NCBI GenBank assembly: GCA_035309005.1
Contig: DATGFP010000023.1
Location: 13,640-77,639 of the forward strand
Origin: DATARH01 sp035309005
GTDB lineage: Bacteria > Pseudomonadota > Alphaproteobacteria > ATCC43930 > CGMCC-115725
Direction of reading: 5' to 3'
Length of the DNA stretch: 64,000 bases
The notes beneath the pieces were generated by a model. It searched no databases and had not been told where the DNA came from. It saw only the letters and a program-made list of their open reading frames with translations. Position numbers and translations under genes: made by a program. Each line of letters opens with the position of its first letter. Within the stretch, counting starts at the first letter, position 1. Below, in pieces: positions 43,919-52,808 of this stretch.

Positions 43919-44520
43919 TCCTCGGCCTCCGGGTTGGGCGGCCGCAGCGCCTGCGCGCAGCCGGCGAGCGCGGCGATCACCCGCGTCGTGGTCGCCTCGA
44001 TCGGCCCCTCGCCGCTGTCGACGACAATGTCCGCCTCGGCGTACACCGGATAGCGCCGCTCGATCAGCTCGGCCAGCACGGCGCGGGGGTCGGGCTGCTG
44101 CAGCAATGGCCGGTTGGTGCGGCGCGACACCCGGGCAAACAGGGTGTCGAGATCGGCGCGCAGCCAAATCGAGACACCGCGCTCGGCGATGCGCGCCCGC
44201 GTCACCGGGTCCATGAACGCGCCGCCGCCGGTCGCCAGCACGTGCGTCGGCTGGGCCAGCAGCCGCGCGATGACGCGGCGCTCGCCATCGCGGAACGCGG
44301 CTTCGCCGCGATAGCGAAAGATTTCCTCGATGGTCTCGCCGGCGGCGGCCTCGATCTCGGTATCCGAATCGAAAAACGGCAGATTGAGGCGCGCCGCCAG
44401 GCGGCGGCCGATCTTGGTCTTGCCGGCGCCCATCAAACCGACGAGAACGACCGTCCGGCACGGGGCGAACCCGCGCGGCCGCGCCGCTGTTCTGGCCGTC
44501 TGCCTGGTCTCGACGTCCAC
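43915..44520 (-). CDS. aroK: shikimate kinase
   Basis: 201 residues. Walker A VGLMGAGKTKIGRRLA, substrate-binding FFDSDTEIE and YRGEAAFRDGERRV, the glycine-rich LATGGGAFM and lid RTNRPLLQ. Phosphorylates shikimate. A ~25-residue N-terminal extension precedes the P-loop. It is coupled to aroB and divergent from the xerD operon, the usual arrangement in the class. Confidence 0.96.
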   Translation of the reverse strand: MDVETRQTARTAARPRGFAPCRTVVLVGLMGAGKTKIGRRLAARLNLPFFDSDTEIEAAAGETIEEIFRYRGEAAFRDGERRVIARLLAQPTHVLATGGGAFMDPVTRARIAERGVSIWLRADLDTLFARVSRRTNRPLLQQPDPRAVLAELIERRYPVYAEADIVVDSGEGPIEATTTRVIAALAGCAQALRPPNPEAEE

Positions 44521-44640
44521 TGCGCGCCTCTGCGACCTCGCCGCCCTTCCGCGCGGCGCTTCGCCGGGGTACTAGCATATCGCGCGGCCGGTTCGTCAAC
44601 CGATACGCCGCCGCCGGCGCGGGGATTGTTGGATCGCGGC

Positions 44641-44781
44641 ATGATCAAGCTGACCGTCATCCTCGTCATCGTCTTCCTGCTGGCGGCCATCGGCGGCGGC
44701 CTCTACCTCGCCTACGGGAATTTTCCGGTGACGACAGTGCAAGTCGAGAAGGTGCTGCCCGATGCGCGCTTCCCGAAATAG
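44641..44781 (+). CDS. small single-span membrane protein
   Basis: 46 residues: MIKLTVILVIVFLLAAIGGG starts a single hydrophobic helix, followed by a short soluble end (NFPVTTVQVEKVLPDARFPK region). It lies between aroK and xerD, and its last 20 bases overlap the start of xerD. I know similar tiny proteins in this position in other alphaproteobacteria, but no function. Confidence 0.8.
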   Translation: MIKLTVILVIVFLLAAIGGGLYLAYGNFPVTTVQVEKVLPDARFPK

Positions 44782-45745
44782 CCTGTCGCCCGAGCCGGCG
44801 GCGGTCGCGCCGCCCGCCTCGCGCCGGCTGGAAGCGTTTTTCGAGATGCTGGCGGCCGAACGCGGCGCGGCGCGCCTGACGCTCGCCGCCTACCGCAACG
44901 ATCTGGCCGATGTCGCGGGTTTTCTCGCGGCGCGCGGCGTCGCGCTCGACCACGCAGAGACGGCGGCGCTGCACGATTATTTCGCGGCGCTGACGACCCG
45001 GCGGCTGGCGCCGCGAACGCTCGCTCGGCGGCTGTCGGCGCTGCGTCAGTTCTACCGCTTTCTGGTCGGCGAGGGGGTCCGCCCGGACGATCCGACCGCC
45101 GGGATCGACGCGCCGCGGCTCGGCCGGCCGCTGCCGAAAATTCTCGGCGAAGCGGAAATCGCACGGCTGATTGCCGCCGCGGCCGTGCGACCCGCCGAGG
45201 AGGGAGCGCGGCTGCGCTGCCTCCTCGAACTGCTCTACGCCACCGGTCTGCGCGTGTCGGAACTCGTCGGCCTGCCGCTCGCCGCGGCCCAGCGCGACCC
45301 GCGCTTACTGCTGGTCCGCGGCAAGGGCGGCAAGGAGCGCGTCGTGCCGCTGTCGGGTCCGGCGCGCGAGGCGCTCGCCGCCTACCTCGAATGCCGGCCG
45401 CGCTTTCTGCCGCGCTTGCTGCCGCCTGGGCGCCCGGCCGACCCGAAGACGGCGCGCTGGCTCTTCCCGTCGCGCGGCGCCGCGGGCCACCTGACGCGCC
45501 AGCGCTGCGGCCAATTGCTGAAGGAACTGGCGCTCGCGGCCGGGCTCGACCCGGCCCTCCTGTCGCCGCATGTGCTGCGCCACGCCTTCGCCACTCATCT
45601 GCTCGATCACGGCGCCGATCTGCGCAGCGTGCAGCAGATGCTGGGGCACGCCGATATTTCGACGACGCAGATCTATACCCATGTGCAGGGTGCCCGGCTG
45701 CGCCGGCTGGTCGAGACCGCGCATCCGCTGGCGCGGCGGAAATAG
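44762..45745 (+). CDS. xerD: tyrosine recombinase XerD
   Basis: 327 residues. N-terminal SAM-like domain (FFEMLAAERGAARLTLAAYR) and C-terminal catalytic domain with the tetrad: Arg in YATGLRVSELVGLPL, Lys in GKGGKERVVPL, HVLRHAFATHLLDHGADLRS (H-x-x-R), GHADISTTQIYTHV (His and nucleophile Tyr). Resolves chromosome dimers at dif with XerC. Its start lies inside the upstream small gene. Confidence 0.95.
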   Translation: MRASRNSLSPEPAAVAPPASRRLEAFFEMLAAERGAARLTLAAYRNDLADVAGFLAARGVALDHAETAALHDYFAALTTRRLAPRTLARRLSALRQFYRFLVGEGVRPDDPTAGIDAPRLGRPLPKILGEAEIARLIAAAAVRPAEEGARLRCLLELLYATGLRVSELVGLPLAAAQRDPRLLLVRGKGGKERVVPLSGPAREALAAYLECRPRFLPRLLPPGRPADPKTARWLFPSRGAAGHLTRQRCGQLLKELALAAGLDPALLSPHVLRHAFATHLLDHGADLRSVQQMLGHADISTTQIYTHVQGARLRRLVETAHPLARRK

Positions 45746-45760
45746 CCGCGGATCGTCGCG

Positions 45761-46720
45761 ATGCGCCATTTTCTCGATTTCGAGCGGCCGATCGCCGAGC
45801 TCGAAGGCAAGATCGAAGAGCTGCGCCACCTCTCGACCGATAGCGGGCTCAACATCGCCGACGAGGTCGGCCGCCTCGAAACCCAGGCCAACCGGCTGCT
45901 GCGCCAGAGCTACGCGCGCCTGACGCCGTGGCAGAAGGTTCAGGTGGCGCGCCATCCCGAGCGGCCGCACTGCCTCGACTACATCGCCGGGCTGATCGAC
46001 GAGTTCGTGCCGCTCGCCGGCGACCGCGCCTTTGGCGAGGACGCCGCGGTCATTGGCGGCATCGGGCGCTTCCGCGGCCGCAGCGTCATGGTGATCGGCA
46101 CCGAAAAGGGCGCCGACACCGAGGCCCGGGTCAAACACAATTTCGGCATGGCGCGGCCGGAGGGCTACCGCAAGGCGCGCCGGCTGATGCTGCTCGGCGA
46201 GCGCTTCGGATTGCCGCTATTGACCTTGGTCGACACCGCGGGGGCCTATCCCGGGGTCGACGCCGAGGCGCGCGGCCAGAGCGAGGCGATCGCCGGCGCG
46301 ATCGAGACCTGCCTTGGCCTGCGGGTGCCGGTCGTCGCGGCGATCATCGGCGAGGGGGGCTCCGGCGGGGCGATCGCGCTCGCCGCCGGCAACGCGGTTT
46401 TGATGCTCGAGCACGCGATCTACAGCGTGATCTCGCCCGAGGGCTGTGCCTCGATCCTGTGGCGCGACGCCGCGCATGCGCGCGACGCCGCCGAAGCCTT
46501 GCGGCTGACCGCGCAGGATCTGGCGCGGCTCGGGGTGATCGACCGCATCGTGCCGGAACCGCTGGGCGGCGCCCACCGCCTGCCGCGCGAGGCGGTGGCG
46601 GCGCTCGGCGCGGCGATCGAGGAAGCCTTGGCGCCGCTGGTCGGGCGCGACGGCGTCGCGCTGCGCGACGAGCGCCGGCGAAAATTCCTCGCGATCGGCG
46701 GCGCCGCGCCGGCTCATTGA
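45761..46720 (+). CDS. accA: acetyl-CoA carboxylase carboxyltransferase subunit alpha
   Basis: 319 residues, normal length. HFLDFERPIAELEGKIEELR, HPERPHCLDYIAGLIDEFVP, GDRAFGEDAAVIGGIGRF, HNFGMARPEGYRKARRLML, DTAGAYPGVDAEARGQSEAI and GEGGSGGAIALAAGN are AccA signatures. It carries out malonyl-CoA synthesis with AccB, AccC and AccD. It follows xerD by 15 bases. Confidence 0.97.
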   Translation: MRHFLDFERPIAELEGKIEELRHLSTDSGLNIADEVGRLETQANRLLRQSYARLTPWQKVQVARHPERPHCLDYIAGLIDEFVPLAGDRAFGEDAAVIGGIGRFRGRSVMVIGTEKGADTEARVKHNFGMARPEGYRKARRLMLLGERFGLPLLTLVDTAGAYPGVDAEARGQSEAIAGAIETCLGLRVPVVAAIIGEGGSGGAIALAAGNAVLMLEHAIYSVISPEGCASILWRDAAHARDAAEALRLTAQDLARLGVIDRIVPEPLGGAHRLPREAVAALGAAIEEALAPLVGRDGVALRDERRRKFLAIGGAAPAH

Positions 46721-46821
46721 AATCGCCGATGGCGCCTCCCCACATTTAGCGCGGATGCGCCGATCCGATCGGCGCCGGCGGCTTAATCGGAAGCTGCCGC
46801 AACCTCGCGGGAAGGTGTGCG

Positions 46822-47643
46822 ATGGTTCCCCAGGAACGCGATCTGGTCACGACCCTGCTGGAGCGGCTGAAGGGCACGACCGGACAGCCCAAGGATCCGG
46901 AAGCCGAGGCGCTGATCCGCCAGGCGATGCAGGAGCAGCCGGACGCCCCCTATTATCTCGTTCAGACCGTGCTGATCCAGGACCTCAGCCTGCACCAGGC
47001 GCAGAACCGCATCGCCGAACTGGAAAAGCAGGTCGCCGACGCGCAGACCAAGCCAACCAGCTTTCTCGGCAATCTGTTCGGCTCGCGCGGCCCGGCGCCG
47101 CCGCTGCCGGCGCCGGCCGCCGGCCCGTGGACGCGCGGTCCGCAGGTCGCGCCGCCAGCCGCCGGCCCGGGCTATGCTCAGCCCGGCTATGCCCAGCCGC
47201 AGCAGCAGGGTTACGCCCCGGCCGGTGGGGGCATGATGGGCGGCGGCATGATGGGCGGCATGGGCGGTGGCGGCGGGTTCCTGCGCTCGGCGGCGGCGAC
47301 CGCGGCCGGGGTCGCCGGCGGCGCCTTGCTGTTCGAGGGCATCTCGTCGTTGTTCGGCCACGGCTACGCCAGCGGCCTCAATGGCGGCATGGGCATGTCG
47401 CCGGGCTTGGGCGAGACCGTCGTCAACAATTATTACGGCGATAGCGGGTCGGGCGGCGGCGATTACGGCGGCGGCAGCGACGCGGGCGGCGGCGATTACG
47501 GTGGCGGCGGCGACACCGGCGGCGGCGATTACGGTGGCGGTGGCGACTCCGGTGGGGGCGATTCCGGCGGCGGCGATTACGGTGGTGGAGGCGACGACGG
47601 CGGCGGGGGCGATTACGGCGGGGGCGGCGATACTTCCTGCTGA
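46822..47643 (+). CDS. DUF2076 family protein with Gly/Asp-rich tail
   Basis: 273 residues. The N-terminus (PQERDLVTTLLERL, QPDAPYYLVQTVLIQDLSLH, QNRIAELEKQV) is the DUF2076 helical domain. A Pro/Gln/Gly middle and a hydrophobic patch (FLRSAAATAAGVAGGALLFE, SSLFGHGYA) follow. The last ~70 residues are tandem GGGDYGGGG/GGGDSGGG units. Members of COG3416 are often annotated as periplasmic ligand-binding sensors, with weak support. There is no signal peptide. The repeat tail is probably disordered. Confidence 0.85.
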   Translation: MVPQERDLVTTLLERLKGTTGQPKDPEAEALIRQAMQEQPDAPYYLVQTVLIQDLSLHQAQNRIAELEKQVADAQTKPTSFLGNLFGSRGPAPPLPAPAAGPWTRGPQVAPPAAGPGYAQPGYAQPQQQGYAPAGGGMMGGGMMGGMGGGGGFLRSAAATAAGVAGGALLFEGISSLFGHGYASGLNGGMGMSPGLGETVVNNYYGDSGSGGGDYGGGSDAGGGDYGGGGDTGGGDYGGGGDSGGGDSGGGDYGGGGDDGGGGDYGGGGDTSC

Positions 47644-47657
47644 TCCGGGCTGCGGAC

Positions 47658-47680
47658 CTGGCGGCGGATCACGCCGCCAG
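47658..47680. terminator. hairpin between convergent genes
   Basis: CTGGCGGCG-GATCA-CGCCGCCAG is a perfect 9-bp stem with a 5-base loop. It sits between the DUF2076 gene and the convergent reductase gene. There is no T-tract on either strand, so termination strength is uncertain. Confidence 0.5.
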
Positions 47681-47703
47681 CCGCCCGGCTGAAGCGGGAG
47701 CGC

Positions 47704-48771
47704 TCAGGCGGCGGCCTTGCGGTTTTTCGCAAGCCGCTCGTCGACCTGCGCGACAGTCGCATCGACGACGGCGTTCTTCATGCCGTATTGCGCCGCGATC
47801 AGCTGCACCAGGCGGTCGGTCCGCTCGATGTTGGGCACGCCGTTGTTGAGGGCGCGCGCCGCCGAGGACGGCCGCACCAGATCGTTCGCGGCGGCGGCGT
47901 ATTTCTCGAACGGCACGAGATCGGCGGCCGAGGCGCCGATCTTCTCGCACACGCCGCACACCCAGTTGTAGACCGCGCGCGAGGTCGCGAGGTCGCGGTG
48001 CACCGCGTCCTTGATGTCGATCGCGCTGTCGGCGGTGACGCAGCGGTAGTTGCCGGTCAACAGCATCGCCCATTTGGCGAGCGGCACGAAGATCGAATCG
48101 TGCACCCGCAGCTTGACCGGCAGCTCAATCGGGCCGTCGCCCGGATCGTAGCGCGCCGCGTCGATATCGGTTTCCATCTGGCGCAGCATCGCGGTGCTCT
48201 TTGCGTCGCCGAAGGCGGCGACCTTGAAATTGGTCGGCAGGGTGACCTGCAGCACGTTGATCTTCTCGCCGGGCGGGCGGATCGCCTGCGGGTCGGGGCT
48301 GCACAGCGTCACAAGGCTGGGTTCGAAATTGTCCCACACGCCGGCGTCGGTAAAAGCCGGCTTCAACGCGTCGGTATCGAGCCCGGGGATGCGTTTCAAA
48401 TAGGGCAGCGGCGGGAAGTTCATGATCGACATGCAGGGCACGCGTGCCTTTGCCACCGCATCGAGCAATTCGCGCACCCCCGGCGAGCGGTATTGGGGCT
48501 CCTGCATCGCCAGCGCGACGAGATCATAGTCGCCCGGCTTGACGTCGGCGGGGCCGGCCGCCTTGAGGCTGCCCGGCAATTTGCGCGAGTCGAGCTCAAC
48601 GGGCTCCTTGCGGCCGCGGATCGGCATGCGGATGCGGGCGCCCTCGGTGTTGAACGCCTCCACTTCGTTGGGCAGGCAGACCATCGTGATCTTGTGGCCG
48701 CCGAACAAAAGCTTCGTCGCGAGCAGCGATCCGTAGGACGCTCCCAGGGTCAATATGTTGTAAGCGGCCAT
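47704..48771 (-). CDS. ketopantoate-reductase-like dehydrogenase
   Basis: 355 residues. Rossmann N-terminus YNILTLGASYGSLLATKLLF, then YDLVALAMQEPQYRSPGV and CMSIMNFPPLPYL. A helical C-terminal domain of the ApbA/PanE type follows, with LPVKLRVHDSIFVPLAKWAM and NGVPNIERTDRLVQLIAAQY. The glycine motif is GASYGS instead of the usual GxGxxG. The ATG at 48771 has GGGAGG 5 bases upstream. Substrate not certain; a 2-dehydropantoate 2-reductase relative. Confidence 0.75.
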   Translation of the reverse strand: MAAYNILTLGASYGSLLATKLLFGGHKITMVCLPNEVEAFNTEGARIRMPIRGRKEPVELDSRKLPGSLKAAGPADVKPGDYDLVALAMQEPQYRSPGVRELLDAVAKARVPCMSIMNFPPLPYLKRIPGLDTDALKPAFTDAGVWDNFEPSLVTLCSPDPQAIRPPGEKINVLQVTLPTNFKVAAFGDAKSTAMLRQMETDIDAARYDPGDGPIELPVKLRVHDSIFVPLAKWAMLLTGNYRCVTADSAIDIKDAVHRDLATSRAVYNWVCGVCEKIGASAADLVPFEKYAAAANDLVRPSSAARALNNGVPNIERTDRLVQLIAAQYGMKNAVVDATVAQVDERLAKNRKAAA

Positions 48772-48855
48772 GTTTTCCTCCCGGATCGCGCACCGTCGCA
48801 CCGAACTCTAAGGCCGAACTTGCCGGATGGCGGCGGCTTCGGCAAGCAAGAAGGC

Positions 48856-49731
48856 TCAGCCGCCGACAGCAAGGATCGCCGCCAGGCCGCCGCGGTAATT
48901 CGGATAGCGCAAGCCGACCCCGAGCTCGCGCTTGATCAGCGCGTTTGAGACCCGCTTGTTGTCGGCGTAGAAGCTGCGCGCCATCGCCGACAGCTCCGCA
49001 TCCGCGAACGGCACCAACGGCGGCGCCGGCAGCCCGAGCAGCCGGGCGGCATGGGCAACCACCGCCTCGGGCGCCGCCGGCTCGTCGTCGCACACATTAT
49101 AGATCGCGCCGGGGCGCGGCCGGGCGATCGAGGCCGCCAGCACGCTCGCCAGATCTTCGACATGGATGCGGGAAAACACCTGTCCCGGCTTGGCGATGCG
49201 CGTCGCGCTGCCGGCGCGCAGCGCGGCGAACGGGCTGCGGCCGGGACCGTAGATGCCGGCGAGGCGGAAGATGTGCAGCGGCACGCCGCGCCGCCGCCAG
49301 AGGTCGAGCCAGCCCGCCTCGGCCGCGACCCTGCGCCGGCCGCGCTCGCCGCTCGGCCGCAGCTCGGATGTCTCGTCGACCCAGTCGCCGCCGCAATCGC
49401 CATAGACCCCGGTGGTCGAGAGGTAGCCGAACCAGTCGAGGCCGGGAAGCGCCGCGATATCGTCGCCGTGGCGGTCGAACACTGGATCGCCCGTCTCGTC
49501 GGGCGGGATCGACACGAGGATGTGCGTAACGCCGGCGAAGGCGGCGGCCCCGAGAGAACACCCCCGTTCGAAGCGCAAGAGCCCGTCACCGCCCGCCCGG
49601 GCCGTCCCGGTGACGGTCCAGCCGTCGGCGGCAAGGCGGCCCGCCAGCACCCGCGCCGTGTAGCCGAGGCCGAAGCACAGCAGATGCGGCGGCTGCGTTA
49701 GATGCGGCTTGAGCCTAGCCGCGTCCGACAT
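48856..49731 (-). CDS. NAD-dependent epimerase/dehydratase-type SDR
   Basis: 291 residues of the atypical SDR family (YeeZ-like). LLCFGLGYTARVLAGRLAAD is the nucleotide site, GYLSTTGVYGDCGGDWVDET the Thr/Tyr active-site strand, and HIFRLAGIYGPGRSP, FSRIHVEDLASVLAASI and GAIYNVCDDEPAAPEAVV the later blocks. The reaction is unknown. It overlaps the next SDR gene by 17 bases and lies in a run of minus-strand genes with TenA. Confidence 0.82.
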   Translation of the reverse strand: MSDAARLKPHLTQPPHLLCFGLGYTARVLAGRLAADGWTVTGTARAGGDGLLRFERGCSLGAAAFAGVTHILVSIPPDETGDPVFDRHGDDIAALPGLDWFGYLSTTGVYGDCGGDWVDETSELRPSGERGRRRVAAEAGWLDLWRRRGVPLHIFRLAGIYGPGRSPFAALRAGSATRIAKPGQVFSRIHVEDLASVLAASIARPRPGAIYNVCDDEPAAPEAVVAHAARLLGLPAPPLVPFADAELSAMARSFYADNKRVSNALIKRELGVGLRYPNYRGGLAAILAVGG

Positions 49732-50473
49732 AGGGCATCTTGTTCGCCATCACGGTCATGAAGAGAACGTTGGCGTCCAACGGCAGGCTCGCCATGTAGG
49801 CGACGCCGCTGGCGACGTGGCGCACGTCGATGCGCGCCTCGGCCTCGGTTTTGCCCGTAGCCTGCAGGCGGCCGACCGAGGTGTCGGCGTTGCGCTCGGT
49901 GGCGGCGTTGCCGATGTCGATCTGGCCGCAGGCGATGTCGAGATGGCGGCCGTCCAGCGACAACGACCGGGTGAGGCCGGTCAGCGCGTGCTTGGTCGCG
50001 ACATAGGGGGTCGAGTTGCGCCGCGGCACATGCGCCGACACCGAGCCGTTGTTGATGATGCGGCCGCCGCGCGGGTCCTGCTCCTTCATCATGCGGAAGG
50101 CGTGCTGGGCGCACAGGAACGCGCCGGTCAGGTTGGTCTGCACGACCCCCATCCACTGCTCGTAGGTCAAATCCTCGAACGGGATGCCGCGGGTGCTGGT
50201 GCCGGCGTTGTTGAACAATAGATCGATGCGGCCGTAGGTCGCTTTGACCGCGGCGAACAGCGCGGCGATCGAGGCGGCGTCGGCGACGTCGGTCGGCACC
50301 ACCAGCGTGCGCGGCGGCGCCGCATCCGCCAGCCCGGCGGTTTCCTCCAGCATGCCGCGGCGGCGCCCGGCGAGGACGACGTTCCATCCGGCGTCGAGGA
50401 GGGCATGCGCCGAGGCGCGGCCGATGCCGCTGCCGGCGCCGGTGATGACCGCAATTTTTCCTTGTTCAGCCAT
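49715..50473 (-). CDS. short-chain dehydrogenase/reductase
   Basis: 252 residues of a classical SDR. IAVITGAGSGIGRASAHALL is the TGxxxGIG cofactor motif; the NNAG block is FNNAGTSTRG; the active site has Ser in NGSVSAHVPRRNS, then YVATKHALTGLTRSL for the YxxxK motif. GGGG precedes the ATG at 50473. The substrate is not predictable. Confidence 0.9.
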   Translation of the reverse strand: MAEQGKIAVITGAGSGIGRASAHALLDAGWNVVLAGRRRGMLEETAGLADAAPPRTLVVPTDVADAASIAALFAAVKATYGRIDLLFNNAGTSTRGIPFEDLTYEQWMGVVQTNLTGAFLCAQHAFRMMKEQDPRGGRIINNGSVSAHVPRRNSTPYVATKHALTGLTRSLSLDGRHLDIACGQIDIGNAATERNADTSVGRLQATGKTEAEARIDVRHVASGVAYMASLPLDANVLFMTVMANKMPYVGRG

Positions 50474-50487
50474 GGTTCGCTTTCCCC

Positions 50488-51147
50488 TCAATCGAATTTT
50501 GGCCAGGCGCGCTGCGAATAGGCGCCCTCCCAGAACAAATATTCATACTGCGTCGAGCGGATGAAGGCGGTCAGCATAGGGTCGCGCAAATCGGCGGTCG
50601 CGGCGCTATCCGCGATATCGATGACGCGGCGCACCGCCTCGCCGAAGGCCGGGTCGGCGTAGGTGTCGATCCACGCCTGATAACGGTTGCGCGGCGCCGC
50701 CTTCCGGACGATCGCTTGTGCGACCTCCCAGTATATCCAGAAGCACGGCAGCAGCGCCGCGACCAGGACCGGCCAGGGATCCTGGTGCGCCGTCGCCAAC
50801 AGGAAGCTGGTATAGGCAAGGCAGTCGGGCGTCGGCTCGGCGCCGGCGATGGCCGCCGGTTCGACGCCGAATTCGGCGAGGTAGTGCGCGTGCAGCCGCT
50901 GCTCGACCGCGATCGCGCCGAGCGCGGACTGGCCGAACGCCTGCAGGCTCGCCGCGTCGGGGGCTTTCGCCGACGCCAGCGACAGCACCCGCGAATACTG
51001 GCCGAGATAGATCGCGTCCTGCAGGATGTAAAAGCGGAAGCGCTCGGGGCTGAGCGTGCCGGCCGCCAGTTCGCGGTTGAACGGGAGATGGTCGATCGCC
51101 GCGCGCAACGCCTTCGTACGCTGCCAAGCCTCGTCGGAAAACCGCAT
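50488..51147 (-). CDS. tenA: TenA/thiaminase II family protein
   Basis: 219 residues, helical TenA fold that deaminates/hydrolyses aminopyrimidine thiamin breakdown products for salvage. FRFYILQDAIYLGQYSRVLS carries the conserved Asp and Tyr, VLVAALLPCFWIYWEVAQAI the catalytic Cys and FWEGAYSQ the Glu. Three in-frame ATGs lie within 15 bases; GGGAGG fits best with the one at 51147 (51150 is the alternative). It fits with the thiazole operon at 12-14.6 kb as thiamin supply. Confidence 0.88.
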   Translation of the reverse strand: MRFSDEAWQRTKALRAAIDHLPFNRELAAGTLSPERFRFYILQDAIYLGQYSRVLSLASAKAPDAASLQAFGQSALGAIAVEQRLHAHYLAEFGVEPAAIAGAEPTPDCLAYTSFLLATAHQDPWPVLVAALLPCFWIYWEVAQAIVRKAAPRNRYQAWIDTYADPAFGEAVRRVIDIADSAATADLRDPMLTAFIRSTQYEYLFWEGAYSQRAWPKFD

Positions 51148-51257
51148 CATGCCTCCCATTCGCCGCCGGCGGTTGGCTGCATCGCGCGCATACCTATCTA
51201 TCTCATTTGCCGCGCGGATGCGTTATTGTCGCGCGAAACCGAAAAGCGGAGGGCGCA

Positions 51258-52088
51258 ATGGACGGCTTGGCCAATGTCGACGCAGCGGGCGTCGTCGCCC
51301 CGCTCAACTTCACCATGCCGATGGCGGACAAGCCCTATTCCTACAATTACGAGCCGCCGCCGGGGGTCCCGCCGCGCAACACGCGCGAGGAAACCCACGA
51401 GATCAAGATCATCGACGCGCGCGCGCTCAACGACCGGCTGTCGCTGGACAACGAGGGCTTCCTGCTGATGCGCCACCCGACCGCGGCCGCCGATCTCTAC
51501 GACGAAGAGGTCATCGCCAAGGTTTATTACCCCGAGTGCGAGCGGCTGATCAAAGAGGCCACCGGCGCCATGCGGGTCGTGGCGTTCGACCACATCGTGC
51601 GCAACGCGGCCTTGTCGGCTAAGGGCAACCAGATCAAGCAGCCGGCCGGCCGCGTCCACAACGATTACACCGCGTGGTCGGCGCCGCAGAGGGTGCGCGA
51701 CTTGATGGGCGCCGAGGCCGAGGAACTATTGAAGCACCGCTACGCCGAGATCAATGTGTGGCGGCCGATCCGCGGTCCGCTGTTGCGCTCGCCCTTGGCA
51801 TTGTGCGACGCGCAGACCCTGTCGCAGGACAACCTGGTGGCGTCTGAACTGCGCTATCCCGACCGCACCGGCGAGACCTACGCGGTCACCTACAACCCCG
51901 ACCAGCGCTGGTATTATTTCCCGAAGATGCAGACCGACGAGGCGGTGCTGATCCGCTGCTTCGACTCGGCGCGGCAAGGCGCGGCGCGGTTTTCCGCGCA
52001 CGGCGCCTTCGACGACCCGCAGACCCCGGCGGACGCTCCGCCACGCGAGAGCATCGAAGTCCGCGCCCTGGTGTTCTTCGCCGACTGA
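51258..52088 (+). CDS. CmcJ/NvfI family oxygenase-like protein
   Basis: 276 residues. The pattern NYEPPPGVPPRNTREETHEI, DNEGFLLMRHPTA, VVAFDHIVRNA, RVHNDYTAWSAPQRVRDLMG, INVWRPIRGPLLRSPLALCD and WYYFPKMQTDEAVLIRCFDS matches CmcJ/NvfI-like (non-heme iron, 2-oxoglutarate-type) enzymes. The HNDY box would supply metal ligands. GGAGGG lies 7 bases before the ATG. It is monocistronic. Substrate unknown. Confidence 0.82.
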   Translation: MDGLANVDAAGVVAPLNFTMPMADKPYSYNYEPPPGVPPRNTREETHEIKIIDARALNDRLSLDNEGFLLMRHPTAAADLYDEEVIAKVYYPECERLIKEATGAMRVVAFDHIVRNAALSAKGNQIKQPAGRVHNDYTAWSAPQRVRDLMGAEAEELLKHRYAEINVWRPIRGPLLRSPLALCDAQTLSQDNLVASELRYPDRTGETYAVTYNPDQRWYYFPKMQTDEAVLIRCFDSARQGAARFSAHGAFDDPQTPADAPPRESIEVRALVFFAD

Positions 52089-52105
52089 GCCGGCCGGCTC
52101 GGGCT

Positions 52106-52501
52106 CTACGGCATTGCGAAGCCGGGGAGCGCCAGCGCTCCGCGATCGAAGGTCAGCACGCGCGAGCAGCCGGCCGCGGCGCTGAGCGCACCGATCAGCG
52201 CGTCGCCAAACTCGTCGCGCCCATCGCGCAACGCGCTCATCGCGACGAATACTTCCGCTTCGTTTTCGATGACAAGTATATCGACCGCAAGTATCCGTTC
52301 GAGCGCCCCAACAATTCGCGCGCTCGGGAAGCGGTAGAAACGCGTCAGCGTCCACACGATCTCGGCCATTGCTACGACGCTGATGAAGCCCGGCTCCTCT
52401 TCGCTAAGCCGCTGCTCGATCACTTCGCCGGCCTGCGCCGCCTGAAGGGGATCGTCCTGTGTGAGGTATCGAACGATAATATTTGAATCGAGGCCGATCA
52501 T
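52106..52501 (-). CDS. PIN-domain toxin (VapC-like)
   Basis: 131 residues. The four acidic residues of the PIN nuclease are visible: IGLDSNIIVRYLTQDDP, the Glu of VVAMAEIVWTLTR, RDEFGDALIGALS and LTFDRGAL. PIN toxins cut RNA. Its start overlaps the antitoxin stop by 4 bases (ATGA), giving coupled expression. Confidence 0.88.
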   Translation of the reverse strand: MIGLDSNIIVRYLTQDDPLQAAQAGEVIEQRLSEEEPGFISVVAMAEIVWTLTRFYRFPSARIVGALERILAVDILVIENEAEVFVAMSALRDGRDEFGDALIGALSAAAGCSRVLTFDRGALALPGFAMP

Positions 52502-52752
52502 AGTTTCTTTTCTGGCAGGTTACGCTCGCTCGCGCCGGCAGCGATGGCTTCATCCATCTCCTCAAGAGTTGCCGGCCGCCCCCGCCAGCGGAGCAAGCCG
52601 CGCAGCGCCGTGATTGGCAGCTTGGGGAGCATGACGACCGTGCCGTCGGGATGGATGAAGAATTTGACCCGGTCTCCCGGTTTCACGTGCAGGTGCTCGC
52701 GGATCGGCTTCGGGATCGTCACCTGGCCCTTGCTGGTGATCGCTGCCTCCAT
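52498..52752 (-). CDS. AbrB/SpoVT-fold antitoxin
   Basis: 84 residues. MEAAITSKGQVTIPKPIREH and VKPGDRVKFFIHPDGTVVML form the swapped-hairpin AbrB/MazE DNA-binding domain; the remainder (LEEMDEAIAAGASERNLPEK) is the toxin-neutralising tail. Of two nearby ATGs, the one at 52752 has AAGGAG at correct spacing. Upstream it has a perfect palindrome suited to autorepression. Confidence 0.9.
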   Translation of the reverse strand: MEAAITSKGQVTIPKPIREHLHVKPGDRVKFFIHPDGTVVMLPKLPITALRGLLRWRGRPATLEEMDEAIAAGASERNLPEKKL

Positions 52753-52760
52753 GGCCATCT

Positions 52761-52784
52761 CCTTACTTTCTGTGAAAAGTAAGG
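52761..52784. promoter_or_regulatory. operator palindrome of the PIN/AbrB pair
   Basis: CCTTACTTT and AAAGTAAGG are perfect 9-base inverted repeats separated by 6 bases. The antitoxin-proximal arm supplies the AAGG of the Shine-Dalgarno. Binding of the AbrB-type antitoxin would block transcription. The match to the promoter is inferred by position. Confidence 0.7.
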
Positions 52785-52808
52785 AGAGGGCGGCTGGAGT
52801 CAACCCGC

